Shown in pieces: positions 20,719-29,641 of a stretch of 64,000 bases of DNA (the first letter of the stretch is position 1; each line of letters begins with the position of its first letter). The stretch spans positions 434,001-498,000 of the forward strand of contig NZ_JBFNXK010000001.1 of assembly GCF_046054165.1 (NCBI RefSeq), in the 5' to 3' direction. Source of the stretch: Celerinatantimonas sp046054165 (GTDB lineage Bacteria; Pseudomonadota; Gammaproteobacteria; Enterobacterales; Celerinatantimonadaceae). Under the pieces are notes generated by a model. That model did no database searches. It was not told the origin of the DNA and worked only from the letters and a program-made list of their open reading frames with translations. The translations under genes and the position numbers were made by a program.

Positions 20719-22358
20719 GCACATACTTTGCACTTTTAACCACCATTGGCCAAGCCAAGCTGGCGAACGCGACCGCGTTGGATCAACCGGTCGCGATTAC
20801 CCAAATGGCACTTGGCGATGGCAATGGCGAAACACCCACGCCGAACGAGAGCCAAACTGCACTACTGAATGAGCAATACCGCGCCACGCTCAATAGCCTG
20901 AGCGTCGATGACGACAACCCCAGCCAGATTATTGCCGAATTGGTCGTGCCCGAGAATCAAGGCGGCTTTTGGATCCGCGAGCTGGGGTTATTCGACACCA
21001 ACGGTGATATGCTGGCCATCGCCAACTGCCCGCCCACCTATAAGCCGATGCTCTCCGAAGGCTCCGGCCGTGTGCAACGTATCCGCATGGTGCTCACGGT
21101 CAGCAACACCAGCGCTGTCACCCTAAAAATCGACCCCGCCGTGGTGCTGGCAACACGCGATTACGTGGATGGCCAAGCGCTGATTGTTCACCAGTACGTA
21201 GATACCCAGCACAACTCGCTGAAAGCATATGTCGATAGCCAAGATGATAATTTAAAAGCCTACATCGACGCTCAGGATAAAGCCGGCCAAACCGCCGCTA
21301 AATCCGATGCGACAAAAAAAGCCAATGCCGCTCAAACCGCAGCGGCGAACGATGCAACCACCAAGGCCAATCAGGCGTTAGTAGATGCTAAAAGCTATGC
21401 GGATACGCAGGATGCAACCACACTAAAAAGTGCCAACAGTCATGCCGATAGTGCCGCCAACTCAGCCCTCAACAGCGCTAAAAGCGATGCGACAACCAAA
21501 GCCAATCAAGCCCTTAGTGATGCAAAAAACTATGCCGAAGATGCAGGGAATTTGAAAAGAGGAACCGTGGCGAGTGAAAGGTTGCCAGAGGCCACGGCAG
21601 GTAAAATTGGGGGAATTAAAAAGGCTAATGATGAGCAAGCAAAAACTGGTACGGGAACGGGAAGTTTGAGCGCTGAACAACTCAAACTATCGATGGACCA
21701 ATTTGGATTATTTGGTTCAAATTATAACTTGACTTTAGCTCAAGAGACTGATGTTAACAACATTAAGCTATCTGGTTGGTACTCGGGACAAAAACAACAA
21801 TTATTGAATTGGCCGGAAGAAATAACTGATTGGGGATATTTAGAAGTCATTCATCACGGAGGAGATTTTATATTACAGCGTGTAACGGGTATGACTGATT
21901 CATCCCAATTTATTACCGTTGAACGCCGAAATCCAAACAGTAATTGGTCGAATTGGAAAAAACAATGGTGTAGTTTGTCGATGCCGATCCCCAGCCCTGA
22001 TGACATATCCCAGGCAGACAAAACAACACCTTCTGCACTATCTATTTCTCAAGTAGTTGATTTAATCAGAAATAAATCTATAGGGTTTAATCAGACATGG
22101 GTTGATTTGAGTTCAACGTATAAACCTAATACACAATATATAAATTCATCAGATCGTCCACGTTTAGTATCAATATTTAACGATGCAGCTCTTTCAATAT
22201 CATACATATTGATAAATAACGAATATGTTGTATCCCGATTTGATGACAGCAGTGGTCATTCGAATGCAACTTCTGTAGCAATTATTCAACCCGGCGACAC
22301 ATATTCACTAGTTTTGAATGATACAGCAGCAACGATAATATGGACTGAGTTACGATAA
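20715..22358 (+). CDS. H: Tail fibre protein (P2 gpH family) with foreign-looking tip
   Basis: This 547-residue receptor-binding fibre (P2 H 669) begins with the conserved attachment domain (YFALLTTIGQAKLANATA, QITQMALGDGNG-type, GGFWIRELGLFD). Repeat-rich shaft segments follow at about residues 160-280. After GNLKRGTVASERLPEA.GKIGG, the sequence becomes AT-rich and the C-terminal third (pyocin knob-like and a Ser/Asn-rich tip) has unrelated codon use. The break near base 21550 marks module exchange, as expected for host-range tips. The chaperone gene G begins at the stop base of H. Confidence 0.92.
   Translation: MSTYFALLTTIGQAKLANATALDQPVAITQMALGDGNGETPTPNESQTALLNEQYRATLNSLSVDDDNPSQIIAELVVPENQGGFWIRELGLFDTNGDMLAIANCPPTYKPMLSEGSGRVQRIRMVLTVSNTSAVTLKIDPAVVLATRDYVDGQALIVHQYVDTQHNSLKAYVDSQDDNLKAYIDAQDKAGQTAAKSDATKKANAAQTAAANDATTKANQALVDAKSYADTQDATTLKSANSHADSAANSALNSAKSDATTKANQALSDAKNYAEDAGNLKRGTVASERLPEATAGKIGGIKKANDEQAKTGTGTGSLSAEQLKLSMDQFGLFGSNYNLTLAQETDVNNIKLSGWYSGQKQQLLNWPEEITDWGYLEVIHHGGDFILQRVTGMTDSSQFITVERRNPNSNWSNWKKQWCSLSMPIPSPDDISQADKTTPSALSISQVVDLIRNKSIGFNQTWVDLSSTYKPNTQYINSSDRPRLVSIFNDAALSISYILINNEYVVSRFDDSSGHSNATSVAIIQPGDTYSLVLNDTAATIIWTELR
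21301..21545 (+). repeat. Degenerate shaft repeats in the tail fibre gene
   Basis: Units encoding SDATTKANQAL-DAK-YA recur at about 21346-21400 and 21484-21535, with related SDATKKANAAQ and Asp/Ala-rich units between. DNA similarity between units is clear, so the shaft length may vary by recombination. Confidence 0.7.
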
Positions 22359-22723
22359 TGAAATATTTCAGAGATGAAAATAATAAATTGTATGGATTCG
22401 ATGATGATGTTCATCAGGATTATATTGATTCATGTGCAACAAAATGGAAAGTGTCGTTAGCATCGATATCAGAAGACACCTATAAATTAGCGCTTGCACC
22501 CACAGCGGCCCAAAAACGCGCGACTGAATCAGCCACCCTCCGCTCTCAGCGTGACGAACTCGTCGAGCGCGTCAGCCGCGAGATCAACCGCTTGGAAGAT
22601 AAAAGCGAAGATGCCAGCGCTTGGCGCACCTATCGCGAAGCGCTGCGCAATGTTCCGGAACAAACAGGCTTTCCGTTTGATGTGACATGGCCGCAGCAAC
22701 CCGCCGAATTTACCGGCAAATAA
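22358..22723 (+). CDS. Tail fibre assembly chaperone (P2 gpG-like)
   Basis: The 121 residues show an N-terminal half matched to the fibre tip (KYFRDENNKLYGFDDD) in AT-rich DNA. The C-terminal chaperone half (RATESATLRSQRDELVERVSREINRLEDK, then WRTYREALRNVPEQTGFPFDVTWP) is of the caudo_TAP/tail-fibre-assembly family and returns to the phage's usual composition near base 22495. The break shows that the fibre tip and the chaperone's recognition half were exchanged together. It is shorter than P2 G (175). A strong terminator follows. Confidence 0.88.
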   Translation: MKYFRDENNKLYGFDDDVHQDYIDSCATKWKVSLASISEDTYKLALAPTAAQKRATESATLRSQRDELVERVSREINRLEDKSEDASAWRTYREALRNVPEQTGFPFDVTWPQQPAEFTGK

Positions 22724-22733
22724 GCGACTCCAT

Positions 22734-22768
22734 AAAAGAAGGGCTGCATCATAGCAGCCCTTCTTTTT
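22734..22768 (+). terminator. Intrinsic terminator after the tail fibre genes
   Basis: A perfect 14-bp stem (22734-22747/22754-22767) with loop ATCATA is followed by T-rich sequence. It ends the V-W-J-I-H-G transcript. Confidence 0.88.
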
Positions 22769-22976
22769 CGTGCGTCAATCAAGGAACATCAGTTCTATTA
22801 CCTTGTCATCAAGGTTTTACAGGGATTACCATTTTGTTGTATTTCGTCTATCAACTCAGCCCTCCCTCACGCCTACGGTCTACTTTGAGTATGGGAAAAA
22901 TCCCGTAATCTGCAAGCTCGCAACCATGACTCAGTTCAAAATTCTCGCTCATTTCTGCTCGAGCGTGTTGATGCAC
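22769..22976. other. Gene-free stretch before the FI promoter
   Basis: There is no convincing gene here. It holds a short hairpin GGGA-AAAA-TCCC near 22892 and GTTG-N12-CAAC near 22834. In P2 this interval (G to FI) carries the variable Z/fun gene, so it may be the scar of a lost cargo gene. Confidence 0.4.
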
Positions 22977-22995
22977 TGTAACCCCACTGACTACA
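22977..22995 (+). promoter_or_regulatory. Late-activator (Ogr-type) site before FI
   Basis: CTGTAA..CTACA as TGT (22977-22979)-N13-ACA (22993-22995). With the P2 rule of about 55 bases from dyad centre to start, transcription would begin near 23041, 28 bases before the FI start codon. Confidence 0.65.
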
Positions 22996-23068
22996 TCCAA
23001 AACCAGCTGCCGATTAGGAGCCCCCTTGGCAAGGTGCCAGTGAATTAATCTTCCTGCAGGAGCTATTC

Positions 23069-24235
23069 ATGCCAACTGATTATCATCATGGCGTGCGTGT
23101 CACCGAAATTAACGAGGGCAACCGAGTGATCACCACGGTTTCCTCGGCCATTATCGGCATGGCATGCACAGGGGATGATGCGGATGCAGACGTCTTTCCG
23201 CTCAACAAACCCGTTCTACTTACCAACGTTAAAAGTGCGCTCGGCAATGCCGGTGAAAAAGGCACGCTCGCTAAATCACTGGATGCTATCAGCGATCAAG
23301 CCAGCCCCGTCACCGTCGTGGTGCGCGTTCCCGAAGGGGAAACCACCGACGAAACCACCTCGAACATCATCGGCGGCAATACCAACGGCCAATACACCGG
23401 CCTGCAAGCGTTGCTCACGGCCGAAGCCAAACTGGGCGTGAAGCCACGGATTCTGGGCGCTCCGGGGTTAGATACGCAGCCCGTCACCGCCGCCCTCGTT
23501 AGCCTTGCCCAGTCACTACGCGGCTTTGCTTACGCCAGCTGCAACGGCGCCGAAACCATCAGCGATGCCATCGATTACCGCAAAAACTTTGGTGCGCGTG
23601 AACTGATGTTGCTCTGGCCCGACTTCACCGGTTGGGATACCGCCAGCAGCGCCGAAGTGACCGCCTACGCCACCGCACGAGCACTGGGGCTGCGCGCCAA
23701 AATTGATGAACAAACCGGCTGGCACAAAACTCTGTCAAATGTTGAAGTGAACGGCGTGGATGGCATCAGCAAAGATGTCTATTGGGATTTGCAAAGTACC
23801 AGCACCGATGCCGACCTGCTCAACCAGAACGGCATCACCACGCTCATTCGTCGCGATGGTTTCCGCTTCTGGGGCTCACGCACCTGTGAAGAAGACACCT
23901 TCTTCTTCGAAAACTACACCCGCACCGCGCAGATCATCATGGATACCATGGCCGATGCTCACTTCTGGGCGGTCGACAAACCGCTGCATCCGTCACTGGT
24001 GCGCGACATCTTAGAAGGTATCAACGCCAAATTCCGGGAATGGGTCTCGCTGGGTTATCTGCTCGGCGGCAGTGCCTGGTACGACGACAGCATCAATACC
24101 GAGGACACCCTCAAAGCCGGCAAGCTGTATATCGACTATGACTACACCCCCGTTCCGCCGCTGGAAAACTTAATGCTGCGCCAGCGGATCACCGACACCT
24201 ATCTGGCGGACTTCTCCAGCCGGATCAGCAGTTAA
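23069..24235 (+). CDS. FI: Tail sheath protein (P2 gpFI family)
   Basis: This contractile sheath subunit has 388 residues (P2 FI 396). It shows DYHHGVRVTEINEGNR at the start, GMACTGDDADADVFPLNKPVLLT, APGLDTQPVTAALVSLAQSL, the RRDGFRFWGSRTC block and the C-terminal QRITDTYLADF. A GGAG ribosome site lies just before the ATG. It is the first gene of the FI-FII-E-T-U-D late operon. Confidence 0.96.
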   Translation: MPTDYHHGVRVTEINEGNRVITTVSSAIIGMACTGDDADADVFPLNKPVLLTNVKSALGNAGEKGTLAKSLDAISDQASPVTVVVRVPEGETTDETTSNIIGGNTNGQYTGLQALLTAEAKLGVKPRILGAPGLDTQPVTAALVSLAQSLRGFAYASCNGAETISDAIDYRKNFGARELMLLWPDFTGWDTASSAEVTAYATARALGLRAKIDEQTGWHKTLSNVEVNGVDGISKDVYWDLQSTSTDADLLNQNGITTLIRRDGFRFWGSRTCEEDTFFFENYTRTAQIIMDTMADAHFWAVDKPLHPSLVRDILEGINAKFREWVSLGYLLGGSAWYDDSINTEDTLKAGKLYIDYDYTPVPPLENLMLRQRITDTYLADFSSRISS

Positions 24236-24244
24236 GGAATCGTT

Positions 24245-24760
24245 ATGGCTCTACCGCGCAAACTCAAAAACTTTAACCTGTTCAACGATGCCAACAGCTA
24301 CATGGGCGTCGTCGCCTCCATCACCCTACCCAAACTCTCGATTAAAACCGAGAGCTATCGGGGCGGCGGTATGCCCGGGCCGGTCGATGTGGATATGGGG
24401 CTATCGGATGATGCCATCTCGCTGGAGTGGACACTCGGCGGTTGGGATACCCAGGCCCTCGGCCAGTTTGGCCAAACTCAGGCCGGTGCCATTCCGCTGC
24501 GCTTTAACGGCGCCTTGCAACGGGATGATACCGGCGAAATCGTCAGCGTTGAGATCAACGTCCGCGGTTTTCACAAAGAGATCGACATGGGCGATGCCAA
24601 ACCGGGCGACGATACCGAGCACAAATACACCACCTCATGCAGCTACTACAAGCTCACCATCGATGGCAGCGACATCATCGAGATCGACCAGGTCAACATG
24701 GTGTTCACCGTCAATGGCGATGACCGCTTAGCCGATATTCGCAGCGCTTTGGGGCTATAA
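24245..24760 (+). CDS. FII: Tail tube protein (P2 gpFII family)
   Basis: This tube subunit inside the sheath has 171 residues (P2 FII 172). It begins LPRKLKNFNLFNDANSYMG and carries the GGGMPGPVDVDMGL and EWTLGGWD segments and the late YYKLTIDGSDIIEID. It follows FI by 9 bases and precedes the frameshifted E gene. Confidence 0.95.
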   Translation: MALPRKLKNFNLFNDANSYMGVVASITLPKLSIKTESYRGGGMPGPVDVDMGLSDDAISLEWTLGGWDTQALGQFGQTQAGAIPLRFNGALQRDDTGEIVSVEINVRGFHKEIDMGDAKPGDDTEHKYTTSCSYYKLTIDGSDIIEIDQVNMVFTVNGDDRLADIRSALGL

Positions 24761-24783
24761 GCCCCTTCTTTTAAGGAGTCTTC

Positions 24784-25080
24784 ATGAACGAACCGATTTT
24801 AAAACCCGTTGAGCTCGATGAACCGCTCACCCGCGGCGACCAAACCATTACCACCATCACCGTGCGCAAACCCAACTCCGGCGAACTACGCGGCCTATCG
24901 CTGGTCGACATCATGCAGATGGATGTGATCGCCATGGGGCGGCTGTTGCCGCGCGTCACCCAGCCCACCTTAACCGAGCCGGAAGTTCGCCAACTGGCAC
25001 CGGCCGATCTCATGCAGATTGGCGCGACGGTCTGCTCTTTTTTAGTGCCGAAGCGTCTGCAGGAATTCCCCGACGAGTAG
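24784..25080 (+). CDS. E: Tail assembly protein E (P2 gpE family)
   Basis: The zero-frame product has 98 residues (P2 E 91): KPVELDEPLTRGDQTITTITV, then RKPNSGELRGLSLVDIMQMD and MQIGATVCSFLVP. It is one of the two tail-assembly chaperones that coat the tape measure. Near its end lies the slippery site 25038-25044 from which the longer E+E' form is made. Confidence 0.92.
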   Translation: MNEPILKPVELDEPLTRGDQTITTITVRKPNSGELRGLSLVDIMQMDVIAMGRLLPRVTQPTLTEPEVRQLAPADLMQIGATVCSFLVPKRLQEFPDE

Positions 25081-25211
25081 AAGACGCGATGGCCGATTTA
25101 GCACTGGTTTTTCATTGGGGGCCATCCGAACTGGACCCGCTTTCTTTAAGTGATCTCATGGCGTGGCGAGAACGAGCGCGTGAGCGTTGGGAGCAAACCG
25201 ATGGCGAATGA
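24784..25211 (+). CDS. Tail assembly protein E+E' made by -1 ribosomal frameshift
   Basis: After slippage at T-TTT-TTA (25038-25044), reading continues from base 25044 in the -1 frame without a stop to TGA 25209-25211. The fused protein has 142 residues: 87 from E and 55 more, including MADLALVFHWGPSELD and LMAWRERARERWEQ. This mirrors the P2 E/E' arrangement and the G/GT chaperones of other tailed phages, where the long form contacts the tape measure. T starts at 25201, overlapping E' by 11 bases. Confidence 0.88.
25038..25044 (+). promoter_or_regulatory. -1 frameshift slippery heptamer
   Basis: The sequence T TTT TTA fits X-XXY-YYZ in the E reading frame (codons TTT 25039-25041, TTA 25042-25044). 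The -1 frame after it stays open to 25211. No stable pseudoknot was identified by eye just downstream. Confidence 0.85.
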
Positions 25212-27741
25212 TCTCAAAGTCCAAATCATCCTCAAAGCAGTCGATAAAGCGCTCAAGCCGATTCGTAAGATCACCCAAGGCTCTGACAAGCTGTCCAAGC
25301 AGCTCAAACGCAATATGCAAGTGCTTAAACAGCTCAACCAGTCGCAGAACAACATCAGCGCCTTTCGCCGTCAGTCGCAGCAACTCAAAGCCACCGAGCA
25401 ACAATTTCAGCAAGCGCAGCAGAAGGTCAAACTATTAGCCGAAGCGATGCGCCAAACCCGCTCGCCCACGCGCAGCCAAATACGGGACTTTGAGCGCGCC
25501 CAGCGAGCCGCCAGCCAGTTAAAAACACAGTACGGCGAGGAACGACAAAAGCTGCAACAACTGCGCAAAACCCTGAATGATGCCGGAATACATACCCGCT
25601 CACTTGGCGACCACGAACGCCGCCTGCGCAATGACATCAACCGCACCAACAACGCTATCACCAGCCAGAAAAACCGGCTCAAGCAACTCGGCCAACAGCA
25701 GAAGAAAATGAGTTCTTACCAAAACCGCTACCGCCGCAACCAACGCTTTGCCGGAACCATGGCCGCCAACGGCGCGGGCTCACTGGCCACCGGCAGTAGC
25801 TACCTCTATGCGGGCACGCGGCTTTTGCAACCGGGCATTGATTTTGGCGAGGCGATGAGCCGAGTGCAGGCGCTCTCCCAGCTGGACGGGAACAGCGCCC
25901 AGCTCAAAGCCCTGCGCGGCCAAGCCCGACAGCTCGGCGCCACCACCCAATTTACCGCCGTAGATGCCGCCAATGCCCAGGGCTTTTTAGCCATGGCGGG
26001 CTTTAACCCCAAAGCCATTCAGCAAACCATGCCATCCATGCTAAATTTGGCACAAGCGGGACATATGGATTTAGGCACCACTGCGGATATCTCCTCCAAC
26101 ATTCTCAGCGGTTTTAGCCTACCCGCCAAGCAAATGACCAACGTCGCCGATATTCTTACCAAAGTCAGCGTCACCAGTAATACCAACCTGCAAATGCTGG
26201 GGGATACGCTCAAATACATGGCACCTGTCGCCAACACCGCCGGGATGAGTTTGGAACAAGCCGCCAGTATGGCCGGGCTGCTCGGCAACGTCGGGATCCA
26301 AGCGAGCCAAGCCGGGACCACACTACGCTCCATGTTACTGCGGCTCTCGGCCCCTACCGGAGGCGCCAGCAAAATGATGAAAAAGCTCGGTATCAGCGCT
26401 ACCGATGCTAATGGTCGGGTTCGCGCCATTCCTAGTGTCTTGCAAGATGTCGCCAAAGCGACCCAAAAAATGGGCAATGGCCAACGCCTGAGCATTTTAA
26501 AAACTATTTTTGGTGAAGAACCCGCCGCGGGTATGGCCGAACTGATTCATCAGGCCGGAGTGGGTGGGCTCAAAAAATACATTGATCAAGTCAGCCACTA
26601 TCAGGGCACCGCCGCGCAAGTATCCCAGGTGATGACCAACAACCTCAGCGGCGACATAAAAACCTTAGTCAGCAGCTGGCAAGATTTAGGGATTGAAATC
26701 GAAACCCAGCAAGATGGCCCATTGCGGCAAACCGTCCAGCGCGTTACCGATATCGTTCGCTCCATCAAAAGTTGGATCAACGCCAATCCGCGCTTAGCCG
26801 GAATGCTGTTTAACTTAGCCGCCATACTCACCACCGTGATGGTCGTTGGCGGCGCACTCACACTCACGCTCGCCAGCTTACTGGGGCCACTGTTTACCCT
26901 GCGCTTTATGGCCAACATGGTCGGCCTGCACTTTGGTACGTTCGGCAGAGTACTCGGCCGCTTAGCCGGTTCCGTCCTGCCGTTGCTCGGTAAAACTTTC
27001 ATCTGGCTCGGGCGACTGATGCTCACCAATCCGATAGGGCTCGCCATCACCGCCATCGGCGTGGCCGCCTACTTGATCTACCGCTACTGGGAGCCGATTA
27101 AAAAGTTCTTTGGTAATCTTTGGGATAACGTCAAAGCCACCTTTCATGGCGGCTTGGGCAGCATCTTAAAAGCCATCCTCAACTTCAGCCCATTAGGGCT
27201 GTTCTACAAAGCCTTTGCCGGTGTCATGAGCTACTTTGGCGTCGACTTGCCGAAAAACTTTACCGGCTTTGCAGGCATGCTCATCGATGGTTTCATTAAC
27301 GGGTTGGGGCTTGGCAAACTCAAAGACAAGATCACCGAAATGGGCTCAAAAGTCGTCGGCTGGTTTAAAGCAAAACTCGGCATTCACTCCCCCAGCCGCG
27401 TCTTTGCTCAACTCGGCGCTTATACCCTGCAAGGCTATAACCAAGGCTTACAACGCCAAACCAACCTGCCACTTAAAACCCTGCGCCACTTTGCCAACCA
27501 ACTCCGCCAACAAGGGCAACTGGAACTTTCGGGCGGACTGTCGACCACGCTGGATACGCGCGCCCCGCTGCGCCCACGTGCGAGCCGCAGCGTCACCCAG
27601 CAAAACCATTTTGAAGTGAACATTCATGCCGCCCCGGGGATGGACAGCCAAGCCATTGGCCGTGAAGTGCAGCGCCAGCTGGCCCTGTTTCAGCAGCAAC
27701 TGGCCGCACAATCGCGCAGCCGCCTAAATGATGAGGAGTAA
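25201..27741 (+). CDS. T: Tail tape measure protein (P2 gpT family)
   Basis: T sets tail length and is ejected with the DNA. ATG 25201 (MANDLKVQIILKAVDKALK) has GGGAG eight bases upstream and gives 846 residues (P2 T 815). An N-terminal long coiled coil (to about residue 190) is followed by the TP901/phage-tape conserved domain (GVEF-like LLQPGIDFGEAMSRVQALSQLD, TQFTAVDAANAQGFLAMAG, NVGIQASQAGTTLRSML). Two or three hydrophobic segments lie at about 535-640. The C-terminal tail has KAKLGIHSPSRVFAQLG. Confidence 0.95.
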   Translation: MANDLKVQIILKAVDKALKPIRKITQGSDKLSKQLKRNMQVLKQLNQSQNNISAFRRQSQQLKATEQQFQQAQQKVKLLAEAMRQTRSPTRSQIRDFERAQRAASQLKTQYGEERQKLQQLRKTLNDAGIHTRSLGDHERRLRNDINRTNNAITSQKNRLKQLGQQQKKMSSYQNRYRRNQRFAGTMAANGAGSLATGSSYLYAGTRLLQPGIDFGEAMSRVQALSQLDGNSAQLKALRGQARQLGATTQFTAVDAANAQGFLAMAGFNPKAIQQTMPSMLNLAQAGHMDLGTTADISSNILSGFSLPAKQMTNVADILTKVSVTSNTNLQMLGDTLKYMAPVANTAGMSLEQAASMAGLLGNVGIQASQAGTTLRSMLLRLSAPTGGASKMMKKLGISATDANGRVRAIPSVLQDVAKATQKMGNGQRLSILKTIFGEEPAAGMAELIHQAGVGGLKKYIDQVSHYQGTAAQVSQVMTNNLSGDIKTLVSSWQDLGIEIETQQDGPLRQTVQRVTDIVRSIKSWINANPRLAGMLFNLAAILTTVMVVGGALTLTLASLLGPLFTLRFMANMVGLHFGTFGRVLGRLAGSVLPLLGKTFIWLGRLMLTNPIGLAITAIGVAAYLIYRYWEPIKKFFGNLWDNVKATFHGGLGSILKAILNFSPLGLFYKAFAGVMSYFGVDLPKNFTGFAGMLIDGFINGLGLGKLKDKITEMGSKVVGWFKAKLGIHSPSRVFAQLGAYTLQGYNQGLQRQTNLPLKTLRHFANQLRQQGQLELSGGLSTTLDTRAPLRPRASRSVTQQNHFEVNIHAAPGMDSQAIGREVQRQLALFQQQLAAQSRSRLNDEE

Positions 27742-27747
27742 CCAACC

Positions 27748-28188
27748 ATGATGATGGCCTTTGGTAGCTTTGTGTTTTCCCTTTCCACGCTGGCCTATCA
27801 GGAACTGCGCCACCAAACCCAGTGGCGTTTTGGCACCACCAACCGCATTGGCACCAATCCGGCGCGCCAGTTTATGGGCAAAGGCGACGATACCATCACC
27901 CTCAATGGCACCTTGCTACCCACCTTTAAAGGCAGTGCCGCCAGTTTGGATGTATTGCGGATGATAGGCAACACCGGCAAAGCCTACCCGTTAGTTGAAG
28001 GTGCGGGCCGCATTTACGGCATCTATGTACTGGAGAATATGACCGAAACCAAACGGGTCTTTATCAGCAACGGCAGCGCCCGCCATATCGAATTTGACCT
28101 CACCTTGCAGCGCATTGATGACGACCGCACCGACTTAGTCGGCAGCTTCATTCAGGCCAGCCAACTGCTGCCGATGATCGTCAATTAA
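27748..28188 (+). CDS. U: Tail terminator/assembly protein U (P2 gpU family)
   Basis: The 146 residues (P2 U 159) show MAFGSFVFSLSTLAYQELRH, GTNPARQFMGKGDDTITLNG, LDVLRMIG..GKAYPLVEG and a DLTLQRIDDDR end. U contributes to tail completion near the distal end. It starts 6 bases after T and ends 8 bases before D. Confidence 0.94.
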   Translation: MMMAFGSFVFSLSTLAYQELRHQTQWRFGTTNRIGTNPARQFMGKGDDTITLNGTLLPTFKGSAASLDVLRMIGNTGKAYPLVEGAGRIYGIYVLENMTETKRVFISNGSARHIEFDLTLQRIDDDRTDLVGSFIQASQLLPMIVN

Positions 28189-28196
28189 GGAGCCCC

Positions 28197-29375
28197 ATGC
28201 CACTGTCCAACCCGCACCCCGTTTGTCGACTCACCGTTGATGGCCGCGATATCACCCAAGCCGTCACTGCCCGGTTAATCAGCATAGAGCTCACCGACCA
28301 CCGCGACCTCACCGCCGATACACTCTCCGTTCGGTTAACCGATCAAGATGGCCAACTGGCGATTCCGCCCACCAATGCGACGTTAAAGCTCTGGCTCGGT
28401 TGGAGTGATAGCGGCCTGACCTACAAAGGCAGCTTTTTTGTGGATGAAGTGGAACATAGCGGCGCCCCCGATCAACTGCAAATCAGCGCCCGTAGTGCCG
28501 ACCTGCGCGGCGCCTTTAAAACCAAACGAGAACAGAGCTGGCACGGTGTCAGCCTGGGCTCGATTTTAAGCCTGATGGCTCAACGCTATAATCTGAAACA
28601 GGCGATTACCGCCCGCTTAGCCAGCATCGTCATCGACCACTTGGACCAAACCAGCGAAAGCGATGCCAACCTGTTAAGCCGCCTTGGCCGCCACTATGGT
28701 GCCATCGCCAACATCAAAAATAACTATCTGCTGTTTATGCCCCAAGGCGAAAGCACCACCGCCAGCGGCACCGTTTTGCCCACTATCACCTTACAACGCA
28801 GCGATGGCGACCAGCACCGTTATCTGTTGGCTAAACGCGGCAGCTATACCGGCGTTAAAGCGTTTTACTACCGCCCTGACCAAGCCAAACGGTTAGAGGC
28901 CATTGCAGGTCGCGGGGATGATTACAAAGAGCTGCGCCACAGTTACACCGACCAACCAAGCGCCCTAGCCGCCGCTCGAGCAGAATGGCAACGATTACAG
29001 CAAGGCAGTGCCACCTTAACCTACACCTTAGCCAAAGGCCGCGCCGACCTCTTGCCAGAGATGACCTTTCGGTTAAACGGAATTAAATCGGATATCAGCG
29101 CCATCATCTGGCTCGGCGATGAGATCCGCCATCACTTCAGTGCCAGCGCCTACACCACCGAACTCTCACTCACCACCCAAATTCCACAATCATTAGTCGA
29201 TAGCCAAACCGAGCACTATAGCGGCGTCATCGCCTGGTATTTAGATGACCACGACCAGCAAAAATCCGTCACCGCCGGCGCGGGCCCGAACTACAAACAT
29301 TTGACGTACTTATATGCCAACGAAGCCAATGCCAAACGCGCGGCCCGAAGAGAATGGACAAAATTGAAGGGTTAA
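28197..29375 (+). CDS. D: Tail/baseplate hub protein D (P2 gpD family)
   Basis: This hub protein below the tube, on which the V spike sits, has 392 residues (P2 D 387). It contains LTVDGRDITQAVTARLISIE, LIDH-like and LTDQDGQLAIPPTNATLKLWLG, SVVI/IVIDHLDQTSESDANLL and the C-terminal LYANEANAKRAARREW. It is the last gene of the FI operon. Its stop overlaps the stop of the YafQ-like toxin by four bases. Confidence 0.95.
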   Translation: MPLSNPHPVCRLTVDGRDITQAVTARLISIELTDHRDLTADTLSVRLTDQDGQLAIPPTNATLKLWLGWSDSGLTYKGSFFVDEVEHSGAPDQLQISARSADLRGAFKTKREQSWHGVSLGSILSLMAQRYNLKQAITARLASIVIDHLDQTSESDANLLSRLGRHYGAIANIKNNYLLFMPQGESTTASGTVLPTITLQRSDGDQHRYLLAKRGSYTGVKAFYYRPDQAKRLEAIAGRGDDYKELRHSYTDQPSALAAARAEWQRLQQGSATLTYTLAKGRADLLPEMTFRLNGIKSDISAIIWLGDEIRHHFSASAYTTELSLTTQIPQSLVDSQTEHYSGVIAWYLDDHDQQKSVTAGAGPNYKHLTYLYANEANAKRAARREWTKLKG

Positions 29376-29641
29376 AAGAGGTCGCTATGCGAACCGATAC
29401 GAGCCAGTTGCACCGTATCATCCACAATACGATAAATCAGCACCAAATCGGGTTGAATATGGCAATCACGAAAGCCATTCCAATTCCCCGATAACACATG
29501 ATCAACACAACGAGCGGGAATAGCTTCTCCACGTTGAATCAGAGTAATGATGTGGCCAACAGCCAAAACATCTGGGATGGCTTTACGAACCACTTTTTTA
29601 AAATCTTTCTTAAATTGCGATGAATACTCCAGCTTATACAT
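29372..29641 (-). CDS. YafQ/RelE-type mRNA interferase toxin
   Basis: The 89-residue toxin of the RelE superfamily, YafQ branch, shows YSSQFKKDFKKVVRKA, then GNWNGFRDCHIQPDLVLIYRI and LARIGSHSDLF at the end. YafQ cuts mRNA in the ribosome and uses a C-terminal His, conserved here. It overlaps the antitoxin by 8 bases and converges with D, with overlapping stops. The pair probably stabilises the prophage or guards against other phages. Confidence 0.92.
   Translation of the reverse strand: MYKLEYSSQFKKDFKKVVRKAIPDVLAVGHIITLIQRGEAIPARCVDHVLSGNWNGFRDCHIQPDLVLIYRIVDDTVQLARIGSHSDLF

Noticed and set aside
22804..22821. TGT-N12-ACA resembling the P2 Ogr consensus, also seen at 14927-14944
   Set aside because: Such a match is expected by chance many times in 64 kb; these lack the extra CTGTAA/CTACA bases and the second is not at a late promoter position.
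22926..23048. 40-codon frame MTQFKILAHFCSS...
   Set aside because: It overlaps the late-activator site and FI promoter and has no ribosome site.
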